Source: Hydnum rufescens UP504 (taxonomy: Eukaryota; Basidiomycota; Agaricomycetes; Cantharellales; Hydnaceae). Taken from it: a stretch of DNA of 64,000 bases. The stretch lies in contig MU129037.1 in the NCBI GenBank assembly GCA_014904985.1, positions 1-64,000 of the forward strand, given 5' to 3'. Positions within the stretch are counted from its first letter, which is position 1. The number at the start of each line of letters is the position of its first letter. Made by a program: the position numbers and the translations under genes. Under the pieces are notes generated by a model that worked only from the letters and a program-made list of their open reading frames with translations, ran no database searches and was not told the DNA's origin. Shown piece by piece: positions 43,576 to 55,590 of the stretch.

Positions 43576-46256
43576 ATGGTTGCCTCTTCTCTTCTTGAGT
43601 CTCTTGAGTATGACTACATAGGTAGGCGTGTGTCTTGAAGGTCATACATTTCTTGCTGATCCTTTGGCCGCGTAGTCGTTGGCGGTATGATTTCTGGACA
43701 GACTTCAGTAGTCTACTGAGAGCTTACCTATACTCACGTTATATTCAGGTGGCACATCAGGCCCTGTTCGTACTTCTCGTTTTCTTCCTGTGGTCCCTCC
43801 TCAGTGCTTCCTGAAAAGACTAGGTCGCTGCACGTCGATTGGCCGAGGGCGAACCCAATGCACAGGTTCTACTTATCGAAGCTGGCCCTGGGTCAGTCAA
43901 TCCAACACACGCCTCCCTGCTAGAATCTCAGATCTCATGTTGCGCTTACAGAAATATGGACCTTGTCAACTCTCACATGCCTATGGCATGGCAGAAATTC
44001 CACTTCACTGTACGTTTAGATATTCTTGGTTTTGATTGGTTCCTCAACTTTGTGAAATATCAGGAGCATGATTGGAACTATGATACCGAGGTATATTCCT
44101 TTTGCATCCGCGAACATCCCCCCGCGAACGAACCTTCCCATCCGCTCTAGCCCCAGAAGCACGCCAACAACCGTGTCATTCATCTTCCTCGAGGAAGGTT
44201 CCTTAGCGGGTGCAGGTAAGGGTTTCTTCAGGTTGATCATATTTCCCGCGGCTTGACTTTCTGTCTGTAGCGGGCTTAATGGAACTATTATAACCAGAGG
44301 ATGCAAGGCAGACTACGATGAATGGGAAGCCCTTAGGAACCCTGGCTGGTCTTGGAATGACGTTCTCCCCCTATTCAAGAAGGTGGCCGCCTGTCTTCCC
44401 CATGAAACCTATCCACACTCTGACGCAATTCATTACAGTCCGAGAGATTCATCCCAACTGAGGGTTTTGGTGCAGCTACCGAGTATCATGGCACTGATGG
44501 ACAACTCGTGACAACCGTCCACCCTCAGGCTCCCATCAGCGACGCTATGCTCGATTCCTACATAAATAAGGGAATTTCTTACCGACCAGATATGTTTGTT
44601 CAAGGTGAGGGCGAGGGCGTGGGACATGTTACAAGGACTGTTCACGAAGGAGTTCGCACGAGTGGGCAAGTATACTCCGACCTCGCCAGTCCGATGGGTT
44701 TAGTCTTACTGCTGTGCGTGCACAGGGCCGACTTCGTGAACAAGAATCCTCCCGCAAATCTCCACGTTCTTCTCGAGACAACCGTCTTACGGGTGGTTTT
44801 GGAGTCTCTTCCTGATTCGGAGTCCACTGATTCTTCAAAGTATCGGGCTATAGCGGTCGAAGCCGAGAGCAAGATCAAAGCAGATGGTGACGCTGTGAAA
44901 CTGATTACCCTCCGTGGGAAGAAGGAAATAATAATCTCCGCTGGAGCGTACAATTCTCCGTGCATCCTCATGCACAGCGGCATTGGTCCTAAAGATCATC
45001 TCGAGGAATGTGGCATCGACGTCAAGGTCGATCTCAAATCGGTTGGGCAGAATTTGTCTGATCATCCCAGCGTCTTTCAATTCTATCTGCTCAAGTCAAA
45101 GATGACGTAGGTTTCCGTCTGAATTCTTTGGGTTCAGATGAGAAATGTGGATGATTACGTGCTCAGGTACGACCATGTCATATACCCCCTGGTGCGATGG
45201 ATTCTACGCTGAAGGAGTGGCTTGAGAGCAAGGTCCGTCTTTCTCGGACCAATGACATATCCTCTCTGATATCTTCATTCGATCATCTGTCTCGTCATAG
45301 TCCGGAATTTTGGGACGTTTCCCCTTTGGTCCATTTGTGTTCTTGGTTCTTCTTGATTCAGTTAAATGGATAAATCCCCTGTTATCTGATGTCCATTGCT
45401 TAGAGATTGGACAAGCTGATGGAAGACAAGCCCGAATGGAAAGCTGCCAAAGAGAAGAACCCCGAAAAAGACCCGATGGGACAGCTGCCAGGCCAACCAC
45501 ACGTGGAATATTTCTCGACAGAACTATACGGTGGAGGTCCTCAACACTCCGATCTTCCTACCAAGGGAGTGAGTCATGTGTATTCTTACAACAGGCTACA
45601 TCTTGTGACGCTTTCTCCTGATCTTCCACACCCCACGGCCTTTTCAGGAAAGTTGCTTTGCCGTGATCACTATGCTTTGTGGAACCCGATCGCGTGGTTC
45701 AATTCGTCTCAATGGCTCCGATCCGCATGGCAAACCCAAGATCGATCACAACTATCTCGCAAATGAACTCGACGTAGCTGTTCTAGCCGAAGGCTGCCGC
45801 TACGTGAATGAAATTGTCACCGAAGGCGCGGGGACACGAGAGCATATCACGGGTCCATGGCCTACGACCCGCGCTCATCCAAATGGGGACGAGCAATGGA
45901 AGGAATATGTAAGGCAACAAGCAGGAACTTGTTACCACCCTGCGAGTACATGTAAGATGGGACCCGATGAGGACGAGGAGGCCGTAGTCGATCCTAGACT
46001 CCGAGTGAGAGGCATCAAAAGCTTACGCGTTGCTGGTGCGTTCCTCTGTTTTCGTTCGGGCTCATTTCCGTCTCTCCCTCCGTGTTGAATCTTGCCATGT
46101 CTGACGAGGATAACTGACGTTATGGAACCTTACTGCTCGGATCTAGATATATCCATTATGCCGAAGCTAAATAACGGACATCCTCAAGCACCAGCATACA
46201 TGATTGGCGAGAAAGCTGCTCAACTCATCCTGGAAGACAACCGCATCATCGGGTAA
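43576..46256 (+). CDS. GMC (FAD-dependent) oxidoreductase, 14 exons, one apparent missing base
   Basis: Flavoenzymes of this family oxidise alcohols or sugars, usually giving hydrogen peroxide. Exons: 43576-43621, 43676-43684, 43749-43765, 43824-44009, 44064-44090, 44151-44215, 44271-44382, 44439-44665, 44726-45106, 45167-45232, 45301-45345, 45404-45568, 45648-46035, 46147-46256. They read the dinucleotide-binding DYIVVGGGTSG, signature 1 [15 protein letters not shown], signature 2 [26 protein letters not shown], and the active-site region YHPAST with [17 protein letters not shown]. No signal peptide, so probably intracellular. Total coding is 1844 bases; one extra C in the five-C run at 45185-45189 would give 614 residues with every phase agreeing. 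That is either a sequencing error or a recent frameshift. Exon 2 has nine bases and the 44666-44725 intron is GC-AG. Confidence 0.85.
43676..43684 (+). other. 9-base micro-exon
   Basis: TCGTTGGCG between introns 43622-43675 and 43685-43748. It supplies the V-V-G-G part of the FAD-binding motif; skipping it keeps the frame but destroys the motif. Confidence 0.8.
44666..44725 (+). other. GC-AG intron in the GMC gene
   Basis: 60 bases, donor GTGG|GCAAGT (the consensus GC donor) and acceptor GTGCACAG. Splicing restores RTSGADFVNK, whereas reading through inserts a foreign 20-residue block. Confidence 0.75.
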
Positions 46257-46449
46257 TCAGTGGCAATCCGTCGGGGACTTCTGTTTCGTTCTCGAAGGAC
46301 TTTTCCGTACCATACATCCCTCACTTCTCTTTCATATTCTCGTTTTAATCGAGGGATCACATTCACATAACCCCTTGGTGGATTTCATTGTGCAAATATC
46401 GCTTGGAATGTCCGGTTTTAACTCTATAAAAAAAAAAGTCATCCAGGAT
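46257..46449. other. GMC 3' flank
   Basis: AT-rich with an A-run at about 46430-46438; probable 3' untranslated region and end region. No gene. Confidence 0.4.
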
Positions 46450-47475
46450 TAAGTTTCACGTGGGAAGAGACCACAGGAGAACGGAGACAGGCTGAAGATA
46501 ACTGCGATTTGGATTGCACGGTCAAGAGCAGATCGCGCTGTCCGGGCTAACAGTGACACCGCGGGGGCAGCGAAGTGTCCATGATGTGCTAATGCTAGGC
46601 TGAATGTGTGGGAACCAATGCAGGGATATCGCGCCAAGTACAGTAATTCCTGGATGCGCAGGCCACTGGCCAAAATCCTCAAGGTGCCGGAATAAGACGA
46701 AAGCAGTGGGCGAAGACGGCCAAGCCATAGGATGGACCGAGGGTGGTCGTAAAGGCATATTTCATGGCCCGGATATGTCCTTGCAATAATAGAACAGCTA
46801 GTTCACGGTCCAACCAAGAACTCTATCTCTGGAAGTTCGGATCGATAGACAGAAAAAGGCGGCAGGCCACACCAGGATAGACTATAGAGGTTTCTTGGAA
46901 AGAGTTACTATATCGCTCAAGACCACAGGGGTGCAGATGAACCGAAGTCTACGGAAGCGACAATTTCATACGTCTTCGTTATATCTATTTACACACTTCA
47001 CATCGACATACGCGCCTAGTAGCTGGGGCAGAATGAACTCTTGGACCTGACCCATTGTGGGCGCTGAAGAGGGAATTTGACGAGCACGACGGCATACACA
47101 CAGTAGAAAAGTGAGCGACCAACCGAAGTAGAAAACGAGTATCGGGAGAATCAGAAGATGCGGAATATGATTTTGACTCCAAGTCTCAAGCAAGTAGGGG
47201 ACTGTCTTGATCTTTAAGCCGAAACCAACGTGATTGAAGCAGAATTTATTCCGAGTATCTGCCTTGACGCAGGAAGTCATGTCCGCACATGGACGAGAGC
47301 ATTGCCGCATGAATGGGCGGAGCTCGCCGAGACGTTGCTTCCGCGCGGTGAGGCCACCTCGGCTAGATATTTTCTCTGCAGGAGATCCTTATGTTTCCTT
47401 TTTCACCCTTTTGGTTTTATGACACACCGCCAGCCCGGAAGATTAAGCGAATGGTGAAGTGAACTTGAATCATGC
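46450..47475 (-). repeat. Repeat family R, partial segment F
   Basis: Minus-strand frames match the blocks at 50.4-51.2 kb: an N-terminal word NKFCFNHVGFG followed by a hydrophobic segment HLLILPILVFYFGWSL (46966-47310), and MPLRPPSVHPMAWPSS (46522-46758). A hydrophobic stretch in the first block suggests a membrane protein. Broken; not identified. Confidence 0.45.
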
Positions 47476-48240
47476 ACCGTAAAGAACCCTGTCCTACTCA
47501 CTATCCCTCAATGCACCTGTAACACAGTGTAACGGGAATTATGCGATCGTCGCGGGTCGTGGACGCTCAGAATGAGGTGTCGAATCACTTCAATCGGGGA
47601 TTCAATTCCTTCAGTGGAGGCATCGTCTACTAAATGAACAATGTATATGCCTTCGGATGTGACTAATGAGTAAGAGATTATCTGGAATCCGAGACACTAG
47701 GTGGTAAGGAAGAATTTCTGTAATTGACGATATGGTTTTAATTCTAGTGGTAGCTGGCAGTCAGCAGTCAGTACTTAGTTGAGATCTCGTGCGTCACAAA
47801 CGCGTCTAGTCAGGGAGGTTACAATGGTCACACGGGGTGGCACAGCACCTATGGTAGGGATGTAGATTCGATCACTTGCTAGGGCTAAATGAGTAACGCT
47901 GTGTGTCATGGGGGAGTCTAGGTACAAGCGGCAGCACAAGTGGCTCTTGGCAAGGGGCTGATTTCAACCTCCCAAATTGTCCTATTTCCTCCATGGCGTC
48001 CATTTTCACACCAGGAGGGATGCATATTTCCACGAGCTTTCGTCAACTTGGCGACTTCTTGAAATTGAGAACGACGTTACTCGTGAACCGGGGAATGTTG
48101 AATATACCCCTCTGTATCATTCAATGTTGCGTCTTCGCCTCTCGCTCGCTGTGGGGATCGCGGCAATCACAGTGAGGACAGCTAAATTAATGTGACACAT
48201 TCTCCAAAAGGAATATCTGCCTATCGTTTGTTCCGCGTCG
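47476..48240. other. No recognised gene
   Basis: Short unsupported frames only (for example 47903-48175). Intergenic within the repeat-family region. Confidence 0.35.
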
Positions 48241-49069
48241 ATTTTCACATTTTGGGTCCACTTCCCTGTATTTCATTGTTATGACACTATTGCTTGCCCT
48301 ACCAGGGGCCCGGAAGTTCGTCGAGTGAATGGCGAAGTTGAATCATAACATGGATAAGGATCAATAATTTCCCCCTACCACCCTCACGATCACTCCTCAA
48401 CACCCCCGGAGACGGAATTCCTGTCGCGGTGCTCCATTTGCGTTCCCATACCCCAGAATTCCTCGACAGTCATGTCATTCTCCACGGGGCGGGGCGTACG
48501 TCTTAAATCCCCTCGGCCCTCGTGCTGCGTATCTGCCCACGAAGCATATATACCATCGTATGTGATCGCTTTATGATTATGAGCATCCCTCTGTGAGGTC
48601 TGATTGGGATGCCTGCATATTCAAATATCGGGACCCCGCTCCATGTCCGGTTCTCATGGTTATACGCACAAACCAGGGCCATAAAGTCTCGTGGATGACA
48701 CTAATGTGTGAGTGGGAGCCTTACCAAATCGTAATCTAGGGACGTGGAAGGGCGCCTCTGGCTCCGAGATACTGAGCCTTTGTCCGATTTATATTATTCC
48801 TGGTCTGGGAACGAAAACCGCGCTATTACCGAAAGAATAAGAGTGGTTAGGGTCGGAAAAAATACCACAATGTAATTGTGGCTCCTGCCTCATGTTCGGC
48901 GGCCCTGTACTTAGATATTGCCACAATAGAAAACTACCTAAACAGATCATACTGTCAAGGCACGACCTTGGAGGCTTTGGGGTGTGGACGCATGCCGTCA
49001 AAAGCATATACCACGCATCAAAGCCTCCGAGAAAAAACCACCAGGGGTCGTGGTTTTTTTGAAATCACA

Positions 49070-49080
49070 GGCGCATAAAA
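49070..49080 (+). promoter_or_regulatory. Conserved GGCGCATAAAA promoter word, copy C
   Basis: About 100 bases before ATG 49177; same word as in copies A, B and D. Confidence 0.7.
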
Positions 49081-49176
49081 GTGAATCCAATCGAGCTCCT
49101 TCCTTCTTGCTAACTCCAACTTCGCCCCAACTATCGACATATATCGTCTCTCTCCCGTATTCGATTATCCTCTAAA

Positions 49177-49820
49177 ATGTCGTCTTCTTCTAATCGTTGT
49201 GAGTCTCCTCGAGGCTCAGTATCGGACAGGTCTAACGTGCGAAAAATGCATTCTTACCTTCAGCCGTCAACAAAGCTGGAGCGGCTGAACGTCTCCTGCA
49301 TAAATTGTAGGTTGTAGGCTGAATCTAGTAGGGCACCCGTCACTTACACCATTCAATTCAGCTTGCAACGGAACAGGCAGGATTTGAGATGGAAGGTCAG
49401 AGTGGAGTCCTCTTACCAAAAATCTGTGTAACTCACCGTCCCTTCCGACCCATCCGATGGTTTTGTGGAAACATAGGAAGAGCTCCATGAAGTCAGTGAC
49501 GCCAACAAATCCAGATATTGGCAGGTCACTGCCGTAGGTCCGTCAGTGCTTATTACTCAGTGAATCCCCATAGAATTGATACTGACCTCACTCCTTTTCC
49601 TCTGCTCCTACAGTGGACAGGGAGGAAATAGGCATTGGTTCCGAACCCAAATTGAGGGCAGCAAAAGCCCGGGCTGCCGAGGTGCGCATTGTGGATATGT
49701 ACTAGCAGATATCAAAGTTTTGATAACACTGACCACACACTATTCTCTAGCGAGCCCTGATCAATATGGGAATAATTGTATGCTAGTGATTACCATGCCT
49801 CACTCCATTCCATATGAATG
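49177..49820 (+). pseudogene. MSS-type family gene, copy C (partial)
   Basis: Begins MSSSSNRCESPRGSVSDR; a later exon block after CTCCTACAG (about 49613) reads GSEPKLRAAKARAAE, the counterpart of KLKVAKDRAAR in copies A and B. It then loses similarity to the copy A continuation. Same gene structure, unknown function. Confidence 0.4.
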
Positions 49821-49899
49821 ACAAAGTAGTTCATGCGAGTCCATAGAAATGACAGACAAGAATGAACTCACAAGGTACATTCCAAGGCAAGCGTCAGAT

Positions 49900-51213
49900 G
49901 CACATGAGTAACCCACTGGGGGGGGGGTTGGAAATATGGTAAACGATCTCGGGTCGCTTCACCAATTTCCAGCCCGATGTTCTCTTTTGTGCGACATCCC
50001 CGAATATCCGGATGGTTCAAGCAATACGAAAATGGGGATACAATATAGAACAATGCCCGCCTCTGTGTTCAATGGCCACTGGATCACCCTGAGGCTCATC
50101 AGACTCTTCTTGGTGGTCCCAGACGTTGGTTCTAGAAACTATCCGCACCGTTCCCACAGGATATGATGGCGTTAATGATGAGACATCCGTCTCTCGCCCT
50201 CCAGAAAGACGATTGAGGTCAAGAGTATTTCGAAGATGAAAGTGCTCGTCACACCGATGCACTTGTCGTGTCGTAAAATGTTGCCGATAGCCTGGCTCCA
50301 ATCCCAGCAAGAGGGTGATCATGAATATCTCAATATTTAGCAATAGAAGCGTGGAAAGACACCAAGGCCTTAGGATTCCGCGGATCGTTGATCGTGCTTC
50401 CCGGCCCCACATAGTAATATTAGAAACGGGTTAAATGATTCATGTTACACTACTGATAGATGGAAGAGGTCATAGCCAACGCCGAGTCGTGACAAGTAAT
50501 TGTAGATATTGCCTTGAACGCGGACGTGCGGTCCACTGAACTCGAGTCCAAGGTGTTTGAGGCAATGGAATCGGACGAAGATGAGGTGCGGGAGGGCCAA
50601 CCCATGAGGGGGACCGATAGCTGCCGCAAAGGCATATTTCCCCCGTGCGTACTTCCTCGCAATAGTGGAACAACTGCTCCGCGGTCCGACCAAGAAGTCT
50701 GCCTGGAAGTAACGGCCGATAGGTCGGGAAAACGTGGCAAGCCCAACGAGAATGAGTCACAGGTAGTCCTCAGAGAAAGAATCTGGATTGCTCGCGACCG
50801 CGGGACAGAGAGAGGTCTAGCGAGGAAATGTTTTCAAACGTATCCGTTCCGTATTTGTACATCTTGATACCCATGCGCTATATATCTTCAGCAAAATGAG
50901 CTCGTAATTTATGAAGAATAAAGCTACTCAGTCCGAGAGTATACGCAATCGTGAGGCGAACGAACAGCCGAAACGCAGAGCAGGAAGCAAGACAAGGATA
51001 TATCGGAGAGATCAGGACGAATCGTAGGGCGCCCAAATGGATGTGATCCCATAATCCCAAGCAACGGAGGATCTTGATGATTGTTGAGCCGCAGCTATCG
51101 TGATTGCGGCAGAATTTACGCCCAGGATCTGCCATCATCATGCGAGAAGGCAATTTAACTCCGCGGGAGTGCTGAAGAGAGATGCATGAGGTTGCATGCA
51201 AGGACCTCGCCAC
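49900..51213 (-). pseudogene. Broken membrane-protein-like gene of family R, copy C
   Basis: Read on the minus strand, blocks with hydrophobic segments occur in the same order as in 35.06-36.4 kb (plus strand there) and partly in 46.45-47.3 kb. That makes at least three related copies of one gene. Visible words: LRFVLISPIYP, LFVRLTIAYTLGLSSFI, HGLALPHLIFVRF, FSGPHVRVQGNI, FTSIVFLEG. At least three hydrophobic stretches suggest a polytopic membrane protein. I could not identify the family. The gene runs convergent with the MSS-type gene in segments C and D. Confidence 0.35.
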
Positions 51214-51682
51214 AAGCGCTCGCTGTACGAACGATCACTCAGTCCTTCATTATCTCCCCGATTGAGTTTACTCGGTCTGGTAACGAGGCTAAATTAGGTG
51301 AAGAGTGATCACACTGCCAGCACGACGGCGATTAGATAATATTCGGGGTGACCTTGCAAGCAATGATATCGGTTCGTGTCGAATCCTCTCCATTTCCGAT
51401 CAGGATGGTAAACAGAGTGTGGTTAACATTGGCCTTTCCCACACCTCTGAGGAGAGCGGCATTGCCTCCCACCGTTTGTTGAAATGGGCGGTTATCGACT
51501 ACGGCGTACGTTGTCACGTGCCGCTCGCCCCTCCCCTCTCGTGCCTCTACCCCTCTCCGCACGTCCGGCCCACTCTAGGGCCACCCTCCTTTTACTATAT
51601 ATAACGTAGGTATTTCATGTACATACCTCACTGGTTTGTACCTCCGCAATCGTACCCTGCACCGAGGTTCTTTTATCACACA

Positions 51683-53525
51683 AGATATCAATGTTTGGAT
51701 ACCACTCACAACACACCATTCTGCAGGAAGCCCTGATTGCGCTAAGAATAATCAAGCCGCCCCCTACATGTGTAAGGGCATAGCTTATTGTTCCACTTGC
51801 CTGTACATAATAAAAATATCCCCAAATAACCGTTGTGACTTTCCAATCCCCAACAATCAATAATCCTATGATTCAGGGGATAGGAAAGGGGAACGGACCT
51901 CTCTTTCTCGTGATGCCCCAAAGTAGTAGGGAACCAGGAACGGGATAGAAAATGACGTAGATGGCCAGTGTCTATCTGTTCCATAGTCTACAGATCATCA
52001 TGAGCCCCGAAATTGAATGTGAATGACTCGAGAAACTCTTCTTGGCCAGTACCGGGCGGTCCTCACGGTAAAACTCGTGCGGGTGACCGGCATTTTGGCA
52101 TCGAGGCAGATGCGTCGCGGAGAGCCCTCGTTTCGGATTTTCATGAGCCAGAGATCGATTCATCTTACAGGTCGTGTCTCCTGACCTCACTGGAACGTTG
52201 CGAAGGTGTCGAGGCATCCACGATACTGCAATAATTATTAATAGGTTGAAGGCATGAGGGAGGACATCGCAGAAAGGAAATCACACAGGGATTCCCTTTG
52301 AAGACGAATGTGCGGGCCAGCAAAGCTGAGTATAACACCATGCTATGCATCGCGCCTTGTCAGTCAAGGACAACCCCTGAATCACCTTGGTATAGGGTTT
52401 GGGGGGCTGTCCTTGAACAATTGACAAGTGTAGATGAGAACATGATGGCGTATCCGCACCCTCGGTTTGCACCAAGCTTTACTCAGAGCTACCGGTGTCC
52501 GGATTTCAATATTTCAGAAATTATCGTGAACGGAGAAGACCAGAGAGTCACAACGCACATCCACCTTATCGTTGAATTAAAGGTGCCAACCCAAGAGCAC
52601 ACTGCCGAGGATCCGAGGAATGTCCGAAATATGGGGGAATCACTGACGGCGCTGGCAGGCTGCATATCTGTTTGCAACTGAGGATGCGCCTAATGACGTG
52701 GTGGGACTTGTGGGGGTGGGATGTTTGTGGGGGTTGGTGAGATATACGAAGAGATTGCCAAGACCAAGAAGGAGGGAAGGAGAAACTAACGAGGATTTCA
52801 TTTGGCGCGGCGGCATTTACAGAGACCCCGAACGCATGAGATGGACCCACCCCCGCCGTAGTGGAAGGGCTGGGATCGTGTTGAGAAGTCTCAGTGAGCG
52901 ATGGCGGATAGGCCAAAAAATTGCGGTAGGCCACACGAGAACTAGATACAAGAGACGAGATGGGTCCCTCATAAAGAGCGTTTAGGCCATTCGAGATTGC
53001 AGGGGCTGAGGTGACGAACGCAAGTCTAGTGAAGTGAAGTTTTCAGGGCTATCTGTTATGCGTATTTATACACTATCACATCGATACACGCGACTACCTT
53101 GGCGAAATGAGATCTTCCAGGTAGTCGACTGTGACTGATAAAGAATAAATTTCGGAGTACGAGGACATACACGGAATCACAAGGTGAACAAACAGCCGAA
53201 ACTCCAAGCAGAAAGCGAGACGAGATATATCGGGAGGATCAAGACGAATCCTAGAATGCGGAAAAAGATTTTGATTTCATACGGCGATAACAATCTTTCG
53301 GTTTCTTTATCCAAGCCTCGCGCACAAGGAGCATCTCGTTGGTCTTTGGGCCGTAGCTGGCGTGGTTCGAATGGAATTTTTGCACCTTCATTGCAGGATG
53401 GTAATTTCGCAGTTATGTGCGGGAGTGTGAGAGCAACGAAGTGATGAATGAGGCTGACGAAGGAAAGGCGCCATGAAGGCGAGAAGCCAGTCTCGTAACC
53501 AGATCGAGTGAGCCCAAGAAGGTAC
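51683..53525. repeat. Repeat family R, segment E, close copy of 29636-31455
   Basis: 1.84 kb nearly collinear with the tail of segment A, same orientation. Differences are scattered substitutions plus a few small indels (for example GCAGCAGGAGCA lost near 52650 and an insertion near 52718). It begins abruptly at AGATATCAATG and ends at GAAGGTAC. The plus frame 52298-52681 (127 codons) is open and parallels 30238-30628. Confidence 0.8.
52298..52681 (+). pseudogene. PD-(D/E)XK-like frame of segment E
   Basis: Open 127-codon frame with YRCPDFNISEIIVNGEDQ, THIHLIVELKVP and a terminal AGCISVCN. In the neighbouring frame the DNA continues as QAAYLFATEDAPN. The arrangement of PDF, a strand ending V-E-L-K and an alanine-rich helix resembles a restriction-nuclease-like core, but this is only a pattern match. 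It needs the same frame change as copy A, so it is either decayed in the ancestor or joined by an unrecognised intron. Confidence 0.35.
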
Positions 53526-53917
53526 GGTGCGCGGTGGACGTTCAGGGCCTTCAGGCGGTGCAAGGTCACCGGTGCCCGCATTGATAATTATTGGCCCCGC
53601 TGCGCTATGTAGGCGGATGAAACGAGGGAAAATGCCCCCGACACCCGGATAAACGTTCGATCCGATGCACTCAAGTGAGTAAATGCCTTGACCCCTGGAT
53701 CGAAATACAGAAAATGACCCGGGTTTACATGGTATATTGAGGTGAGGATGTGGTGTGGTTTTTCTGAAGAGTGGACTGGATTTCCAACAATCGCATCCTC
53801 ACCAAATGTGCGTGGGTACTCTGCGTAGGACGTACATGGGGAAGCAGTCTCGGCCGGCATGACGACCGATCGGAAGCAAAAGCCCCACTACTCTGCACCT
53901 TAGGCAGCCCTACTTCG
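53526..53917. other. Intergenic stretch with one unassigned frame
   Basis: A 90-codon minus-strand frame (53588-53860) has no recognisable motif. This stretch ends the CpG-rich compartment. Confidence 0.35.
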
Positions 53918-53918
53918 G

Positions 53919-54081
53919 TACCTAGTTAGGTCTGGTTTTTCTGGTAGAATAGCCTACCTAATAGGCTCATTTTGCCATGGCCCCATGTACTCTACGAGCC
54001 TAGCATGGGCCCACGGAACCTCATACAATTTTAGGCTCCATGGGCCCATGCCAGAAATTTTTTTAGGCCATGGGGCCATGA
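53919..54081. repeat. Small foldback with GGTACCTAGTTAGGTC edge
   Basis: Short inverted arms CCATGGCCCCATG (53975-53987) and CATGGGGCCATG (54069-54080), with further inner GGGCCCA words. The outer GGTACCTAGTTAGGTC resembles the hairpin at 1118-1172. Probably an old MITE. Confidence 0.55.
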
Positions 54082-54239
54082 ACACCTGCCCTGGGGATAG
54101 TACTGTGAGTTTCCCCAAGTCCACCACATCGGCGATCCCGGATTTCTTTATCTCCATGCACACTTTTTTTTTCTAAGTCCACATGTACTTGCTCTTTTTT
54201 TTTCTAACATGTCATCACAGAGATATCATGACATCAGGG

Positions 54240-55130
54240 ATCTAAAGCAGTAGGGATAGGAAATGGAAGGGGCATGGGAAACATGAAGGCAACGCGAGAA
54301 ATACGAGGGCAATGTAAAAAAAATGCAATGGTGGTGCTGAAATGGAAAGGATAGTATGAAGAAAGTAAGGACAATCCGAAAAACAGATGGATGATGTGAA
54401 AAATGGACAGACGATGTGAAAAACATATGGACAATGTGAAAAACGTACAGATGATGTGAAAAACATACGGACCACACAAAAAACGGATGGACGATGCAAA
54501 AAATGTATGGATGATGTGAGAAATGGGACGACAATGCAAGAGACTGAAGGATGTCACAAAAAACTGGAGGATAACATGAGAAATGCAGGGATAGTGCAAA
54601 GAGCACAAGGACACACGCAAGGACGATGTGAGGAATCCAAGGATCATTCAAGAAACACAAGGACGATGCGAGAAATGCGAGGATGATGCGAGAAATGTGA
54701 GGACAATGCGAGAAACGTGAGAATGATGCGAGAAATGCAAGGATGATGTGAGAAATGCGAGGACGATGTGAGAAATGTGAGGATGATGTGAGAAACACAA
54801 GGACAATGCAAGAAACGCGAGGACAATGCAAGAAACGTGAGGATGATGTGAGAAACGCGAGGACAATGCGAGAAACGTGAGGACGATGCGAGAAACGCAA
54901 GGACGATGCAAGAAATGTGATGACGGTCCAAGAAACATGACGACGATGCGAGGAATGCAACAATGATGCAAGATACGCAAGGGTGATGTGAGAAATGTGA
55001 CGATGGTGCAAGAAATGTAACAATGCAAAAAATGGGAGGATGGCACGAGAAATGGGTGGACAAGGTGAGAGATGCAAGAACGACGCAAGAAACCTATGCA
55101 CAATGTGGGAAACAGAAGAACAATGTGAGA
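54240..55130. repeat. 20-bp minisatellite, about 40 units
   Basis: Tandem units of the type GAGGACGATGCGAGAAACGT repeat every 20 bases; units before about 54550 are more diverged (AAAAAC-rich). All three minus-strand frames stay open for hundreds of codons because the unit lacks stops there. The resulting His/Ser/Phe-rich peptides are artefacts of the repeat. No gene is supported. Confidence 0.9.
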
Positions 55131-55399
55131 TATATTAATTCTGAAAAGTGGGCATCATGGGTCCTCCCCAGAACCTCGGACCAGTAGGAGCTTGCCTTGA
55201 GAAATTTCCCATTCCAAAATACATATTGGGGTCCAAGGGTGGACCCTCATAGGATGCTGACCTGGAGGGATTGCCAAATTGTGTGCCTTGGTATGCAGAG
55301 TTTTGCTCTCCATAGCCGAGTTGAGCAGACGACGATGGATGTTGAGCTGCCTGAGAAGCACCGGGGAAATTGTAACAAGTGGCAGGAGGGAAAAGAGAA

Positions 55400-55590
55400 A
55401 AATCAAAGGTATCAATGAAGGCTGGTCCTGGGGGGATGTTGCTGAAGGCTGGTCCTGGGGGGACATTGTCGAAGGCTGGTCCCAGGGGGACATTGTCGAA
55501 GGCTGGTCTCGGGGGCACATTCTTGAAGGCTGGTCCTGGGGGCACATCGTTGAAGACCGGCACTGGGGGCATGTTGTCAAAAGCTCATGC
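55400..55590 (-). repeat. Nonapeptide-coding tandem repeat
   Basis: About six 27-bp units on the minus strand encode variants of FDNVPPGPA (F-D/K/N-N/D-V/I/M-P-P/L-G/R/V-P-A/V). Proline-rich repeats at the C-terminal part of the unidentified gene. Confidence 0.85.

Larger units (their letters stand above)
48240..51290. repeat. Repeat family R, segment C
   Basis: Direct-orientation segment with promoter word at 49070-49080, MSS-type start at 49177, and minus-strand membrane-protein-like blocks at 49.9-51.2 kb. The blocks are KFCRNHDSCGSTIIK with a following LRFVLISPIYPCL hydrophobic run, SGPHVRVQGNIYNYLS at about 50530, and a frame with STLLLLNIEIFMITLLLGLEPGYRQHF at about 50290. Stops break every frame. 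Confidence 0.6.

Noticed and set aside
46966..47310. TMEM184/DUF300 or pheromone-receptor identity for the membrane-like blocks of family R
   Set aside because: The hydrophobic word pattern (LLILPI, PIYP) was suggestive, but order, length and flanking motifs did not hold across copies.
54226..55103. Three long overlapping minus-strand ORFs (up to 291 codons)
   Set aside because: All three frames are open because the 20-bp minisatellite unit lacks stops on that strand; the peptides are simple repeats.
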